Of a DNA stretch of 64,000 nt, positions 53,801 through 63,799 are shown in pieces. A program made the position numbers and the translations under genes. Source of the stretch: Polyangium sp. 6x1 (lineage in GTDB: Bacteria > Myxococcota_A > Polyangia > Polyangiales > Polyangiaceae); NCBI RefSeq assembly GCF_029946515.1, contig NZ_JARZHH010000007.1:1-64000 (forward strand), in the 5' to 3' direction. Below the pieces are notes generated by a model that had not been told where the DNA came from, made no database searches, and was given only the letters and a program-made list of their open reading frames with translations. The number at the start of each line of letters is the position of its first letter. The stretch's first letter is position 1.

Positions 53801-55463
53801 CCACGGGGATGCGGTGAGCTCGGCGGCCGTGAGCGCCGATGGAAAGCGCATCGTCACCGCATCGTACGACAAGACGGTGCGGGTATGGAATGCCGACGGG
53901 ACCGGCGAGCCCCTCGTGCTGCGCGGCCACGACAATGCCGTCTTGTGGGCGGAGTTCAGCCCCGATGGCAAGCACATCGTCAGCGCCTCCGCGGACAGGA
54001 CGGCGCGGGTGTGGAATGCCGACGGGACGGGCAAACCTTTGATCTTGCGCGGGCACGAGGGCAAGGTGCGTTCGGCGTCTTTTCGCGCCGACGGCAAGCG
54101 TGTCGTCACGGCGTCGGAGGACAAAACCGCGCGAGTATGGAATGCCGACGGGTCGGGCGAGCCTCTGATCTTGCGCGGCCACGAGGGCTGGGTCCGTTCG
54201 GCGACGTGGAGCCCCGACGGCAAGCGCATCGTCACCACGTCCGACGACAAACGGGCGCGGGTCTACAACGCCGATGGCGTGGGCGAGCCCTGGATCCTGC
54301 GCGGGCACGAGGCCTGGGCCCGTTCGGCTTCGTTCAGCCCGGATGGACAGCGCATCGTCACGGCGTCCTCCGACAGGACCGTGCGGATCTGGGACGCCGG
54401 GAGAATGGGGGAGCGGCCGGTGTTCCGCGGGCACGAGGGCGCCGTCTCTTCCGTGGCCTATGGCCCCGGCGGCGAGCGCATTCTCACAGCATCGGAGGAT
54501 GGCACCGCGCGGGTGTGGAATGCCGATGGCAAAGGGGAGCCATTGATTCTCCGCGGGCACGAGGGCTGGGTCTCCTCGGCGGCGTGGAGCACGGACGGCA
54601 AGCGTATCGTCACCGCCTCCCAGGACCGGACCGCGCGCGTATGGAATGCCGATGGGGCGGGCGCACCGGTGGTCCTCCACGGGCACGAGAGCGCGCTCAA
54701 TTCGGCGGCCTTCAGCCCCGACGGCAAGCACGTCGTCACCGCCTCCCAGGACCGGACCGCGCGTGTATGGAACGCGGATGGGATGGGCGAGCCGGTGGTC
54801 CTCCGCGGGCACGAGGGCGAGGTCCGCTGGGCGGCGTGGAGCCCCGACGGCGAGCACATCGTCACCACGTCCTCGGATCGGACCGTGCGGGTATGGAATG
54901 CCCACGGGGCGGGCGAGCCACGGATCCTTCACGGACACGAGCATTGGGTCGAATCGGCTGCATGGAGCCTCGATGGAAAGCGCATCGTCACGGCGTCCGT
55001 GGACAAGACGGCGCGGGTATGGGACGTCGCGGGGACGGGCGAGCCGCTGGTGTTTCGTGGCCACGAGGGCTGGGTCCGTTCGGCGGCGTGGAGCCCGGAC
55101 GGCAAGCGGATCGTCACCGTCTCCGTGGACAAGACGGTACGGATCTGGAATGCGGATGGAACGGGCGAACCTCTGGTCCTTCGTGGGCACGACGGCTGGG
55201 TCTCCTCGGCCGCGTGGAGCCCCGACGGCAAGCGGATCATCACAGCATCCGACGACGAGACCATGCAGGTATGGGACGATCTGACGCCGCTCGTCAGCCC
55301 CGACGACCCGCAGCTATGGGCCGCGACGCCCTACTGCGTATCCGTCGATGGGACGGTGAAGCTCCTGGGCGTGTCCGACGACATGGCCCGCGCCGCGCGG
55401 CAAACCTGCCAGCGTCGCGTCGAAGCGGCCCGCGCGGCGGCCGAAAGCGGCGCCTCACGATAA
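50808..55463 (+). CDS. Ser/Thr kinase-STAND ATPase-WD40 (14 repeats) protein
   Basis: A 1551-residue protein with four parts. Residues about 50-345: Ser/Thr kinase with [15 protein letters not shown], Lys82, HRDLKPDN (His187-Asp189), DFG at 207-209 and YMSPEQW. Residues about 365-800: an nSTAND-type ATPase beginning [19 protein letters not shown] with P-loop GPSGAGKSS at about 395-403 and a Walker-B-like [12 protein letters not shown]. About 818-838: a membrane helix. About 911-1490: fourteen WD40 repeats of exactly 42 residues ([20 protein letters not shown]), near identical. Fourteen blades would make two seven-bladed propellers. The ATG at 50808 was chosen with GGGAGG upstream. It probably works as a regulated signalling platform in which the WD40 part binds a partner and the STAND part controls the kinase. 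It abuts the convergent next gene by one base. Confidence 0.9.
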   Translation: MLRNENSGPSEAHPKSPDHDLPFAPTSSAEPSAKPDPDAPAGPLQAGSSIKHYELIRKLGEGGMGIVFLARDTKLGRLVAIKVLLEHSGQSAERFLAEARATARCKHENIVVIHEVDEHDGYPYMVLEHLEGRTLSAFRAQREAPGAFEPRSPADTRSGRVSPSLAVELVLPVVRALSCAHQLGIVHRDLKPDNIFLTAGGQVKVLDFGIAKRLEAEELSAITASRPPLVKGVGLTEDGALLGTLPYMSPEQWRAEDIDTRSDIWAVGIILFELCTGAHPLAPATLFHLSQVENLDEPMPSVSDKRADVGGLGAIIDRCLRKRKAERFGSAEELLAALESVLPGRKLLAPTEDESPFAGLSAFQEEHAARFFGRDRDVASVLGQLRHQPLVAVAGPSGAGKSSFVRAGVIPALKRSGERWETFLLRPGRRPLAALAEVLTQVSAAPPESIRAGAIEPSDPEDLVATLRTQPGLFGARLRARCRRQGSLHRILLFVDQFEELYTLGTDPGERAAFAACIEGAADDASSPLRVILSIRSDFLDRLTEDRKLMTEVIRGLSLLPPVGREGLREALTRPLEATGYAFESEEMIEGMLGALERTPSPLPLLQFTAAKLWEARDRERRLLTRDSYEQLGGVAGALSTHADAVLSGLSSPDQRLCRAVFLRLVTPQRTRAVVSLEELYALAEEGGAVEQVVHHLADARLLLIETSGEREGTKVELIHESLVERWAKLKHWLDESELDAQFLARLRAAAEPWETSGKAEGLLWRDRAAEEARVWLERRRAEGRGASAAGLGAREERYLQAVVALSERARRIRRRIVAGAIATLGAVALLVSLLASRARREAARADEAAALAQGEAREMRNTTRMATARELLETDPTTALALLREIEPPGVPRGWSDLALTALHSGLTLMVLPHHDSVFSAAWSPDGKRIATASRDKLARVWNADGTGEPLLLRGHDSAVNAVAWSPDGKRVASASDDRTARVWNADGTGEPLVLRGHGDAVSSAAVSADGKRIVTASYDKTVRVWNADGTGEPLVLRGHDNAVLWAEFSPDGKHIVSASADRTARVWNADGTGKPLILRGHEGKVRSASFRADGKRVVTASEDKTARVWNADGSGEPLILRGHEGWVRSATWSPDGKRIVTTSDDKRARVYNADGVGEPWILRGHEAWARSASFSPDGQRIVTASSDRTVRIWDAGRMGERPVFRGHEGAVSSVAYGPGGERILTASEDGTARVWNADGKGEPLILRGHEGWVSSAAWSTDGKRIVTASQDRTARVWNADGAGAPVVLHGHESALNSAAFSPDGKHVVTASQDRTARVWNADGMGEPVVLRGHEGEVRWAAWSPDGEHIVTTSSDRTVRVWNAHGAGEPRILHGHEHWVESAAWSLDGKRIVTASVDKTARVWDVAGTGEPLVFRGHEGWVRSAAWSPDGKRIVTVSVDKTVRIWNADGTGEPLVLRGHDGWVSSAAWSPDGKRIITASDDETMQVWDDLTPLVSPDDPQLWAATPYCVSVDGTVKLLGVSDDMARAARQTCQRRVEAARAAAESGASR

Positions 55464-55464
55464 A

Positions 55465-56988
55465 TTACTTCTTACATACCTTGGTCTTGCGGAGCTCGCC
55501 AAAGGCGGCCGAGAGATCGTCCGCGTTCTTGCGCAGGGTGTCGGGCGAGGCATCGATCCTGCTCACGCCGCCGAGCGTCTTCGCGGGCGATAGCCCAGCC
55601 GGCAATGCCGCTCTCGGGCAGCCCTCGCGGAACGTCGTCTCGGCGCTCACCACGAGATCGTCTGCCATTTGATCGCCGACGCTGAAGGCGTCCGGCCACA
55701 CGAAGGTCCCGGAGACAAGGGTGCTCTTTCCATCGTGGATCTCGAACTGGATCGAGGTCTGGCCGCTGTGCCCCCATCCGCTGCCCATGCCGAACCCGAA
55801 CGTGGAGGATGCATCTGGATCGGGCATCGGCACGCTCGCTGGGACCGGGAACACTGCATAGGGCCGGGCGTCCTTGTCGAGCTCATCCTTCAGCCATAAG
55901 GCGAGCGCGAGGCGCCGGAGCGCGTCCACCGAGAGCGTCCCCACTTGCGTCTTCATGGCCCCGGTGCCCCGCGTCGCGCCCTGGTTCACGGCTCCGCCGG
56001 TGTCGAGGACGAGCCCGCCACACCGGGACGCGATGTAGGCGGTGCCTGTCTCCAGGTCATAAGCGCGGACCTCGTCGCAGAAGGAATAATGTCCACGTCT
56101 CCCCCGCAGGACGAGCCAACCTTGCGGCGACCGATATCGCGACTCCGGCAGCGCAGGGAGCTCGGGGACGAGCCTCTCCACGCAGGCCGCATAACGTGCA
56201 AGCCTCTCGGCAGGCGGCTCCTTTCTGACCGATCGAGCGCACGCCTCCGGGCTGCCGCGCCCGTCGTCCGCGGAGCTCTCTCTGCGCGCGCGCGCCTGGA
56301 GCAGGCCTATGCGCACGAGCTCGCGCCCGACGTCCAGGGCCGCCCCCTGCGCGACCGGATCACACGCGGCGCCGAAGGAAGGGCACAGGATCGCGCGCCT
56401 GGGGTCGGATGCCGGGAGGAGCTCCGGCGCAATCATTCGAGGAATCGACGGCGCGAAGTGGACGGCATTGGCGTGTTGCAGAGCGTCCTGGAGAAAGTCC
56501 TGCCCGCCCGAATCCCACCACTTTGCGACGGCCCAGGCGCGCGCGGCCTTGAGCTCCGTCGTATCCAGCGAGCGCGCCAGCGTGCCATCCATGTAACAGG
56601 GAGAGTTGAAGAGCTTCGCAATGCGCTCGGTGACCGCGTCCGCAGCGGACGCGTCTGGCGGGAGCTTGCTCACGAGCCGAGCGATCTCCTTCGTCTCGTC
56701 CAGCGCGGCCTGCTGCTCGTCCTTCGTGCACCAGCCGAGCGCGGCCGCGTCCTTCGGCGGTTGCATCTGCATGTCCGCGTCGTCCATGGTGCTCGGGGCG
56801 ACGTTCGCCGAGGGAGCGTCCGAGGTGGCCACGGAAGGCACGGGCACGATCGTGGGGCATCGCGCCGGAGCGGGAGGCGCCCCGGAGCACGCGGCGAGCA
56901 ACCCAAACATTGGAGCAAGCGCGGCGGGAAGCCACGCCTGCGCTCGCCAAGCGGACCTGGGCGGCAGCGTCGTCGAAGTCGGAGTCAT
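55465..56988 (-). CDS. Lipoprotein of unknown function
   Basis: The 507-residue protein has a long signal with lipobox LLAA before Cys34. The mature part has a Pro/Ala/Ser-rich linker, then a Cys-containing domain (LGWCTKDEQQAALDETKEIA; SPCYMDGTLARSLDTTELKA) and a C-terminal beta-rich half (RGRRGHYSFCDEVRAYDLET) ending FGELRKTKVCKK. I do not recognise the family. The start at 56988 was chosen to begin shortly before the signal; the frame is open further upstream. Its stop is one base from the stop of the kinase-STAND-WD40 gene on the opposite strand. Confidence 0.72.
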   Translation of the reverse strand: MTPTSTTLPPRSAWRAQAWLPAALAPMFGLLAACSGAPPAPARCPTIVPVPSVATSDAPSANVAPSTMDDADMQMQPPKDAAALGWCTKDEQQAALDETKEIARLVSKLPPDASAADAVTERIAKLFNSPCYMDGTLARSLDTTELKAARAWAVAKWWDSGGQDFLQDALQHANAVHFAPSIPRMIAPELLPASDPRRAILCPSFGAACDPVAQGAALDVGRELVRIGLLQARARRESSADDGRGSPEACARSVRKEPPAERLARYAACVERLVPELPALPESRYRSPQGWLVLRGRRGHYSFCDEVRAYDLETGTAYIASRCGGLVLDTGGAVNQGATRGTGAMKTQVGTLSVDALRRLALALWLKDELDKDARPYAVFPVPASVPMPDPDASSTFGFGMGSGWGHSGQTSIQFEIHDGKSTLVSGTFVWPDAFSVGDQMADDLVVSAETTFREGCPRAALPAGLSPAKTLGGVSRIDASPDTLRKNADDLSAAFGELRKTKVCKK

Positions 56989-57047
56989 AGACCGTGTGCC
57001 TCCGACAGCTGCGCTCGCGGGAAGTTTCGCGTGGCGACGCATCCGCG

Positions 57048-58457
57048 CTATTCGCCCCACAGCACCTTGCAATCGCCCACGATGGTTTCGTCCACGGGCA
57101 CGTCCGGCACCTGCGGGAGCTCCTTGGCCGGGGTGGACGTGAAATCGAACACGTCCCACGGCGCGAGCGCGTTGGCGTCGCGATGGCTGAGCGCCGGGAT
57201 CTGAAAGCGAGCCTCGATGAAGCGAACGACCGAGGTGTGATCGTAGACGTTGTGGCTCACGTAGCCCTTCTTCGCGTACGGCGAGACGACGAAGAACGGG
57301 ACACGGACGCCGTACGACTCGAAGATCGCGCGATCGGTCTCGTCGAGCGCGCGATCGTCGGGAGCGCAGGCCTTCGGCGGGGGCACGTGGTCATAGAGCC
57401 CTCCGTGCTCGTCGTAATTGATGAACATCGCCGAGCGGCTCCAATGCGGGCTCGCCACGAGCGCGTCGATCGCCCTCCCGAGCCAGTTCTGCCCGAGCGT
57501 CGCCGGCGACGGGGGGTGCTCGTCGGTGTGGTCCATCTGCCCGCCGCTGGTGCCGTCGGGATCGATGAATGCGACCTGGGGCAGCTTGCCCTCGGCCGCG
57601 TCGGTGAAGAACTGGCTCATCGGCACGAAGCGATTCTCCTCCTGTCGAAGCTCGAGATATCGCGCGACGAACATCGCAAAGGTGGGCGTGTTTTCGTAAT
57701 AGAAGCGCCACGAGATCTGCCGCTTGTTCAGGTAATCGATCAGCGTCGCCTCCACGCCGTCCGGGAAGTCGTTCGACTTCAGCCCGAACGAGGTCGCGGC
57801 ATGCATGAACATACGATTGGGCCAGGTCGCGGTGGGGGCCGACGCGAAGTACCGATCGCCGATCGCGAAGTTCTTCGCGAGCCAGTACACGAGGGGCAGA
57901 CCGGCCTCGGTGTAATACCCCATCGCGCGTTTTCCGAGGAGCATGTTGAGATCGCCGTTCATGGGCAGCTCGTGCGCGCCCTCGTTCGAGGTGACGAAGC
58001 CGCTCATCGCGCCGCCGGCGATCTGCTGCTGGATGGCGCTCCAGCTGTGCGCGGTGTCGACGAAGCAGTGCTGCTCGATCGGGAACGGCGCGATGGGGTT
58101 GCCTTCCGGGTCGAGGTTGGTGAAGCCGTCGGGCGCGACGTCGGCGTCGATCCCCACGTCGCGGATCTTCTGGAGGTAGTGATCGAAGGAGCGGTTTTCC
58201 ATCATCGCGACGACGATGTGATCGATCGGGATCTCCGCGCCGACAGGGTGGCTCTCCCCCTGCGTCTCGGCCGGCAGCGCGCCCGCGCGGTAAGCGCAGC
58301 TCTCGCGCGCGGTCGCGGCTTCCTGGTCCGCGGGCTCGATGACGTCGCGATTCCACTCCGCCGGGCCCGGCAGCTCCGGGGCAGCCGGCGTCGGGGGCGA
58401 AGACGGAGAGGTGCAAGATGCGAGCGCCAAGGCGAAGAGCGGGAGGGAGACGCGCAT
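57048..58457 (-). CDS. Phospholipase C/acid-phosphatase family phosphoesterase, lipoprotein
   Basis: The 469-residue secreted enzyme has a lipobox (LFALALASC) and the phosphoesterase family motif IVVAMMENRSFDHYLQKIRD, whose Asn/Glu and Arg bind metal and phosphate. Further conserved blocks are HTDEHPPSPATLGQNW and NYDEHGGLYDHVPPPKACAP, and the later VPFFVVSPYAKKG. Relatives include bacterial phospholipases C (PlcN/PlcH type) and AcpA-type acid phosphatases, which cleave phosphate esters outside the cell. No twin-Arg signal is present, unlike PlcH. Choice between lipase and phosphatase activity is not possible from sequence alone. Confidence 0.88.
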   Translation of the reverse strand: MRVSLPLFALALASCTSPSSPPTPAAPELPGPAEWNRDVIEPADQEAATARESCAYRAGALPAETQGESHPVGAEIPIDHIVVAMMENRSFDHYLQKIRDVGIDADVAPDGFTNLDPEGNPIAPFPIEQHCFVDTAHSWSAIQQQIAGGAMSGFVTSNEGAHELPMNGDLNMLLGKRAMGYYTEAGLPLVYWLAKNFAIGDRYFASAPTATWPNRMFMHAATSFGLKSNDFPDGVEATLIDYLNKRQISWRFYYENTPTFAMFVARYLELRQEENRFVPMSQFFTDAAEGKLPQVAFIDPDGTSGGQMDHTDEHPPSPATLGQNWLGRAIDALVASPHWSRSAMFINYDEHGGLYDHVPPPKACAPDDRALDETDRAIFESYGVRVPFFVVSPYAKKGYVSHNVYDHTSVVRFIEARFQIPALSHRDANALAPWDVFDFTSTPAKELPQVPDVPVDETIVGDCKVLWGE

Positions 58458-58605
58458 GAGAGGGAGTATCGCCGATTCGCGAGGATGGGTCCATCGTGCG
58501 GCAGCGGGATAGCCGATGGCGGATGCGCGCCGGAGGGGCCCCGGGTTCCGTCGATTCTGGCCACGGGCTCTCTTATCCGCTACAACTGGACGCAAAGGAG
58601 ACGTC

Positions 58606-59607
58606 ATGAAGCGCCCTCTCGCGAATCCCCCGTTCGACCCCCAGATCGCGCCGCTGCTCCCGGCCCTGGAGGGGTATGTGCCGGTCGGCATGACGCCCGA
58701 CCGCCTCGGGCATTTCCGGGCATTGAAGATGCCCACCATCGAGGAGATCATCGGCGACCTGCCCGTCCAGTGTGTCGACCACACGATTGCCGGCCACGAA
58801 GGTGCCGAGATCGTCGTCTCGGTGATCTCCCGCAAGGACCACCAAAAGCCCGGCCCCGGGATCTACAACATCCACGGGGGCGGCATGGTCATGTGCAATC
58901 GCTTCGCAGCGGTCCATCCGCTCGTGGACTGGGCCATGAAGCACGACGCGGTGGGCGTCACGGTCGAATACCGGCTGGCGCCCGAGCACCCGGCCCCGAT
59001 CCCCGTCGAGGATTGTTATGCCGGCCTCGTATGGATGGCGGAACATGCCGAGGAATTGCGGTTCGACCCCGAATGCCTGGTCATCTTCGGCGGCAGCGGC
59101 GGCGGCGGGCTCGCAGCGGGCACCACGCTCCTTTCGCGCGACCGGAAGGGACCGAAGCTCTGCGGACAATTGCTCCAGTGTCCGATGATCGACGACCGTA
59201 ACGAGACGGTCTCCTCCCACCAGTACCAGGGCACCGGCATCTGGGATCGCACGAGCAACCTGACGGCCTGGACGGCCGTGCTCGGCGACAGGCGGGGCAC
59301 CGAAAACGTGTCTCCCTACTCCGCGCCGGCGCGCGCCACCGATTTGAGTGGCCTGCCGCCGACGTTCATCGACGTCGGCGCCGCCGAGGTATTCCGTGAC
59401 GAGGACGTGGCTTACGCCAGCGCCATCTGGGCTGCCGGCGGCCATTGCGAGCTGCACGTCTGGGGCGGCGCCTTCCACGGGTTTTACGACATCGCACCCG
59501 CGTCGGAGATCGCCCAGGCGTGCCTCGCCGCGCGCGAGGCCTGGCTCGCCAGGCTGCTGGCCCGCTGGCGGGCGAAGCGAGCGCACGAAAGCGACGATCG
59601 TCGCTGA
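58606..59607 (+). CDS. Alpha/beta hydrolase of the hormone-sensitive-lipase type
   Basis: The 333-residue esterase has the HSL-family oxyanion motif IYNIHGGGMVMC, the nucleophile elbow VIFGGSGGGGLAAG (Ser in GGSGG), an acid in AAEVFRDEDVAYA and the catalytic His in WGGAFHGFYDIAP. No signal peptide is present, so it is cytoplasmic. AAAGGAG lies 7 bases before the ATG. HSL-type enzymes hydrolyse short acyl esters, and the physiological substrate is unknown. It is divergent from the phosphoesterase gene. Confidence 0.9.
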   Translation: MKRPLANPPFDPQIAPLLPALEGYVPVGMTPDRLGHFRALKMPTIEEIIGDLPVQCVDHTIAGHEGAEIVVSVISRKDHQKPGPGIYNIHGGGMVMCNRFAAVHPLVDWAMKHDAVGVTVEYRLAPEHPAPIPVEDCYAGLVWMAEHAEELRFDPECLVIFGGSGGGGLAAGTTLLSRDRKGPKLCGQLLQCPMIDDRNETVSSHQYQGTGIWDRTSNLTAWTAVLGDRRGTENVSPYSAPARATDLSGLPPTFIDVGAAEVFRDEDVAYASAIWAAGGHCELHVWGGAFHGFYDIAPASEIAQACLAAREAWLARLLARWRAKRAHESDDRR

Positions 59608-59801
59608 TCCCCTCCCCGATTCTGCGTCGATTCGAGCGCGCTTGCATCCGGGCGGCCCGCATGTTATGGCTCGTCCTGTCGAAAAACGGCGGACCGGTCC
59701 GGTGAGCCCCGGTCACTCCCAGGTCGGGAGCCCTTGTCCCTCCAGCACGGAGTGAGACCCACGGCACGATGACGCACGTGTGCGTCCACGTGGAGGCTCT
59801 C

Positions 59802-60218
59802 ATGAAACTCAATCACCTCGACCTGCAGGTTCCCGACGTTCGCGCCGCTGTCGAGTTCTTCGAGCGATACTTCGACTTCGAGCTCTGCAGCAACCGGAAC
59901 TCCCCCGCGATCGCGATTCTGTCGGACCGCCACGGGTTCACGCTGGTCCTCCAGCGAACGAAGGACGCGCAAGCGTCGTACCCGGAGGAGTTCCACATCG
60001 GCTTCCACATCGACGACGAAGACGAGGTGCGCCAGCATCACGCTCGCTTCGTCGCGGATGGGATCAACCCCATGACCGACGTGATCGAGAACAACCGCGG
60101 GGTGATGTTCTATTGCAGGGGGCCGGGATCGGTCGCGATCGAGGTCGGCTGCATGCGGCGCGGGCGAGTTGCTCCTGCTGATCCGGGGCGACCGGGGGAT
60201 AGCATGCGCTCGGCGTGA
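59802..60218 (+). CDS. Glyoxalase/VOC-family protein
   Basis: A 138-residue single VOC domain: MKLNHLDLQVPDVRAAVEFF opens the first beta-alpha-beta unit with a metal-ligand His5, EEFHIGFHIDDEDEV gives the second ligand and SVAIEVGC the Glu ligand of the second unit. Such proteins are lyases, isomerases, dioxygenases or antibiotic-binding proteins. GGAGG lies 5 bases before the ATG at 59802; an upstream ATG at 59769 would add 11 residues. The last 15 residues (RGRVAPADPGRPGDS) look like an unstructured tail. Confidence 0.88.
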   Translation: MKLNHLDLQVPDVRAAVEFFERYFDFELCSNRNSPAIAILSDRHGFTLVLQRTKDAQASYPEEFHIGFHIDDEDEVRQHHARFVADGINPMTDVIENNRGVMFYCRGPGSVAIEVGCMRRGRVAPADPGRPGDSMRSA

Positions 60219-60239
60219 CGGAGACCGCTGGGTGTTCGC

Positions 60240-61214
60240 TCAGCAGGGCCCGCCCATCGCGAGACGCACGGGCTTCGCCGCCGAGCCCGCGTCGAAGTGG
60301 CGCGTTTCCACGGTGGGCTGGTCGCACTCGACCAGGATGACCTGGTGAACGAGTGCTCCGCCCGCGGGCCGCGTGACGACGGTATCGAGTCGCGTGGCAC
60401 GCAATGCGACCCACGCCTCGCGCCCGTCGTCGCACCGCACGGGCGCGTAGTTCCTTTGGTACTTGAAGAGCTTCGATTGATCGGTGGCGAAGACCCGTCC
60501 TTGCGTGAGCGAGCAGCGGGGCTTGATGCCGGCGAGCGCGCGGTCGCGTCTCGCCTTCTGTTCAGGGAGCTTGACCCATTTCTTCGCGAGCTCTTCGTCG
60601 AGCGTGGCTTCGACGACGTCGATGTCCTCCGGCGCCCATGCAAGGGTGTCCTCCGCGATCTCGACAGACGCCGTGCGCTTCCCCGTGAAATCGACGTCCT
60701 CCCGTGACGCAAGCTCGACGATCTCCGTTCCGGGCGGGAGATGGCTCGCGTATGCTTCTGCCTGGCCTCTCTCCGCGAACAAGCCGGCCACCACCGCAAT
60801 GCCCCGTTGCTTCGATTTTTTGGTCGGCATGTCGTCGAACGTCACCGCGAAGGGGTATCCCGCCGCGAGCCTGAGCGTCCGACCTTTGCGCAGCGCGATC
60901 TCGGCCGCCTCCGCGTCCCCGGAGCTCGGGAGCAGCAGCGCGTAATGCGCCGTCGGAGAGCCTTCGCACGGCTCGCTCAAGTACGGGTCGAATGCGCAGC
61001 GCCCCGCGGGGAGCAGCTCCGGCACGTCGGCGACGGCATGGGACAGCGGTTGGTCTGCGCTGATCGTCGCCGTGGGCGCGGGCGCAGGGACCTGAATGGA
61101 AGGGTCGACAGCCCTCGAGGCCATGGCCGGAGGCGGGCCCTCGGGCGAGCACGCGGCCCCGAATCCCATCATGAGCCACGCAATGACAACCGAGGGTGTG
61201 GGGCGAGCGGCCAT
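60240..61214 (-). CDS. Lipoprotein of unknown function
   Basis: The 324-residue protein has a lipobox (IAWLMMGFGAAC) and a Pro/Thr-rich linker, then a domain with AHYALLLPSSGDAEAAEIAL and FAVTFDDMPTKKSKQRGIAV that suggests a SPOR-like or two-repeat alpha-beta fold, and a C-terminal Cys-containing beta part (VRCDDGREAWVALRATRLDT) ending RLAMGGPC. The ATG at 61214 is the best start for the signal. Family not recognised; a role in the envelope is likely. Confidence 0.7.
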   Translation of the reverse strand: MAARPTPSVVIAWLMMGFGAACSPEGPPPAMASRAVDPSIQVPAPAPTATISADQPLSHAVADVPELLPAGRCAFDPYLSEPCEGSPTAHYALLLPSSGDAEAAEIALRKGRTLRLAAGYPFAVTFDDMPTKKSKQRGIAVVAGLFAERGQAEAYASHLPPGTEIVELASREDVDFTGKRTASVEIAEDTLAWAPEDIDVVEATLDEELAKKWVKLPEQKARRDRALAGIKPRCSLTQGRVFATDQSKLFKYQRNYAPVRCDDGREAWVALRATRLDTVVTRPAGGALVHQVILVECDQPTVETRHFDAGSAAKPVRLAMGGPC

Positions 61215-61330
61215 GAGCGGCCATACCACGTGGTCGCCCCTACCGTCAACGTCGTCACCCTGCCCGGAAGCACGCCCCGCGCCCCGTACGATCCCACGGG
61301 TCACGGATCCGGGGGAGGCTCGAGCTCTCG

Positions 61331-63391
61331 TCAGTCGCTCTCAGTGAACACGTACTCGTGCTGCGCATCGCGAATTTTCAGGGTTCTACGCCCTGCCTGG
61401 GCGGAGGCGACGAACTCGGGCGACCAGCTCGCCGCCGTCGCGACGAACGTGATCGTCCCGTCGGGGTTCTTGCGCGATGCAATCGGCGCCTTCCACGTGC
61501 CGAAATCGAACGTCGCGCCTTCGCCCGTCTTGGTCACCCGGATCTCGCCGAGCACATCGCTCCGGTAACGCGACGCGAGCTTTTCGACCTCGCCCTGATC
61601 CGGCGGGATGCTCAGGAGCTTGCGCGAGGCTGCGATCCATTCCTGCGACGCCTTCGCGGAGACGGTGACCGTGTCGTCTGCCTGGGGCCTGCCATCAAAC
61701 AGCACCTCGAGCAGCTTGCGCGGGAATGCGTCCATCAGCACATTGCCGGAATCTGCGTTGGTGAGGATCACCGCCCCGACCCCGTGCTCCGGTAGCCATA
61801 CCATGTTGCTGCGGTAGCCGCGCATCCGGCCGCCATGGAACACCATCGGCGTTCCCGACGAGGTATCGACGTCGAGCCCCATTCCGTACCACGAGTCCTT
61901 GCCGGTCTTGACCTGCGGAGCCTGCCGCGCGGCCAGGATCGCCTCGGAGACGTAGCGCTTGCCGCCGGGCAGCGCGCCCTTGGCGAGCTCCATTTGCACG
62001 TATTTCAGGAGGTCCCGGACGGTGCTCCACGCACCACCGGCCGGACGCACCGCGCGGATCGGGGTGTTCAGCGCCATTGCGACGGGCGCGATCTTGCCGT
62101 CGACGTCGAACGCGTACGGCCGCGCGTAGTTGTCGCGCATCGCGCGCGCGAAGTCGAATGTCGTCCGCGTCATTCCGAGCGGCCCGAATACGCGCGTCGC
62201 CATCACCTGATCGTAGGCCGCGCCGAGCTCGAGCCCGGGAAAGGCCACGTGGCCACCGACCAGCCCCGCCGCCGCGGCAATGGGGTTCGAATACTGGTAC
62301 ATCTCGCCAAACTTGCTCGTCGGCTGCATCCTGCCGAGAATCGTGAGCGCGAGCGCCGGCGTCGCGCCCGCGGGCCCGAGCAACCACTCGAGATCGTGGC
62401 GCGGCAGCCCAGTACATGCGCACAAGAGGTGCTTGACCTGGACCTTGCTCGTGGTGTCGGGGTCGCCGAGCTTGAACTCCGGCAAGAGCGTGGTGACCGG
62501 GGTCTCCCAGCTCAGCTTGCCCTCGTCGACCAGCTTCCCCAGCATCAGCGTGGTGAGCGACTTGGTGTTCGACGCGATGAGGTACGTCGTGTCCGCGTCG
62601 ACCAACGCCTGCTTGCCGAGCTCGCGGACGCCAAACCCGCCGGCGAACACGACCTCGCCATCTTGCACCACGCCGATCGAAATGCCGGGGACGGAGAGCG
62701 TCTGCTGGGCCCGGGTGATGAAGGCCTCGAGCTCGGCGACCCGCGCTGCATCGAGCTTATGCGCTTTGCGCCCCGCGAAGGTTTCGCGCACGTAGCCTTT
62801 CGGCAAGAGCTGGTCGAACACGAGCGCGAGCTGGGCCTCGCGTTTCCCGGCGACCGCATTCGCCATATCGGAGATCCGCACGGTCCACCGATCGCCATGC
62901 CGCATCGTCCGCGCGGTGACCGTACGAAGCTCGTTCGGCGAGGTCTGGTAGGTGTACGTGCGCTGGTCCTGCCAGCCGTCTTTGTTCGGCGTGGGCCAGG
63001 TCGACCGAAGCGGCCATTCCGCGTCCGGCCGATACGCTGCCCACGCCTCGGCGAGCGCGGCCTCCGCGTCCTTCGCCTGGGCGTCGACCAGCGCAATCCA
63101 CGAACCGCCCTCGGGGGCTTCAAGGATCACCGCATTGCCATTTTCGCGCAGCGACCAGCCCGCTGGCGCGATGAAGGTATGGCCGGCGGCCGTCTTGCTC
63201 GGCGTATCCGCGGAGAGCGTTTGCGCGGAGGCCGGTTGCACCGCGGCCGGTTGCACCGCGGCCGGTTGTACCGCGACCGGCGCGGGTTGCTTCGCCACAG
63301 GAGCCTTCGGCGAAAGGTCCGGCGAGGTACAGCCGATGGCAGCGAGGAGGACTGTGACAAAGAGGGATCGCACGGGCGCCGAGCATAGCAC
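61331..63391 (-). CDS. Serine beta-lactamase-like hydrolase, lipoprotein
   Basis: The 686-residue protein has a lipobox (LFVTVLLAAIGC) followed by a tandem VQPAAVQPAA-type linker. An N-terminal domain of about 130 residues precedes a class C beta-lactamase/DD-peptidase domain with the SxxK motif at Ser274-Lys277 (SNTKSLTTLMLGKLVDEGKL) and the YxN motif (MYQYSNPIAAAAGLVGG), plus HGGRMRGYRSNMVWLPEHG for the KTG-equivalent region. A C-terminal domain of about 120 residues (beta-rich, FVATAASWSPEFVASAQAG) completes it. Such large proteins are usually esterases or peptidases rather than antibiotic-inactivating lactamases. Location is the outer membrane or periplasm. Confidence 0.88.
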   Translation of the reverse strand: MLCSAPVRSLFVTVLLAAIGCTSPDLSPKAPVAKQPAPVAVQPAAVQPAAVQPASAQTLSADTPSKTAAGHTFIAPAGWSLRENGNAVILEAPEGGSWIALVDAQAKDAEAALAEAWAAYRPDAEWPLRSTWPTPNKDGWQDQRTYTYQTSPNELRTVTARTMRHGDRWTVRISDMANAVAGKREAQLALVFDQLLPKGYVRETFAGRKAHKLDAARVAELEAFITRAQQTLSVPGISIGVVQDGEVVFAGGFGVRELGKQALVDADTTYLIASNTKSLTTLMLGKLVDEGKLSWETPVTTLLPEFKLGDPDTTSKVQVKHLLCACTGLPRHDLEWLLGPAGATPALALTILGRMQPTSKFGEMYQYSNPIAAAAGLVGGHVAFPGLELGAAYDQVMATRVFGPLGMTRTTFDFARAMRDNYARPYAFDVDGKIAPVAMALNTPIRAVRPAGGAWSTVRDLLKYVQMELAKGALPGGKRYVSEAILAARQAPQVKTGKDSWYGMGLDVDTSSGTPMVFHGGRMRGYRSNMVWLPEHGVGAVILTNADSGNVLMDAFPRKLLEVLFDGRPQADDTVTVSAKASQEWIAASRKLLSIPPDQGEVEKLASRYRSDVLGEIRVTKTGEGATFDFGTWKAPIASRKNPDGTITFVATAASWSPEFVASAQAGRRTLKIRDAQHEYVFTESD

Positions 63392-63454
63392 CGACGTTCC
63401 GAGATTGCAGAGGGCGAAATGCTGCTGCTCGAGTCGAGGTCGCGTCTCCCTGAC

Positions 63455-63577
63455 CTACGCCACGTGCCCCACCGTGATGACCACATTCCCCCGCTTGCGG
63501 CCTTTGTCCACATACCGGTGGGCCTCGACGATCTCCTCCAAGGGATGAGAGCAATCGATCACCGGCCTGATCTCCCC
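63455..63577 (-). pseudogene. 3' remnant of a zinc-type alcohol dehydrogenase/quinone oxidoreductase gene
   Basis: About 40 codons encode [20 protein letters not shown], then [20 protein letters not shown] before a stop. This is the conserved C-terminus of MDR-family dehydrogenases (usually GKIRPVIDR[25 protein letters not shown]). Upstream of it the frame continues without similarity, and no NAD-binding or zinc-binding part is found within 200 bases. The gene has lost its 5' end. Confidence 0.7.
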
Positions 63578-63799
63578 CCGGCGCGGAGGTTCGCTCTTCT
63601 CATGAGAACCTCCGGCGGACCATACTTGGTGCAGACAACGGCTCTCACCTTCAGCCCCTTTTTGCTCGGATTTCTGCCTCGGCGCGTAGCATGCTTCCCC
63701 TGCGGCGGCCCCAATTACGTATGGACCGCATCCGAGCACTGCCGCCGTGACATCTCCCGACGGAACCGGGGACCGCTGGCCAGGGGCTACCAGGTTGGC

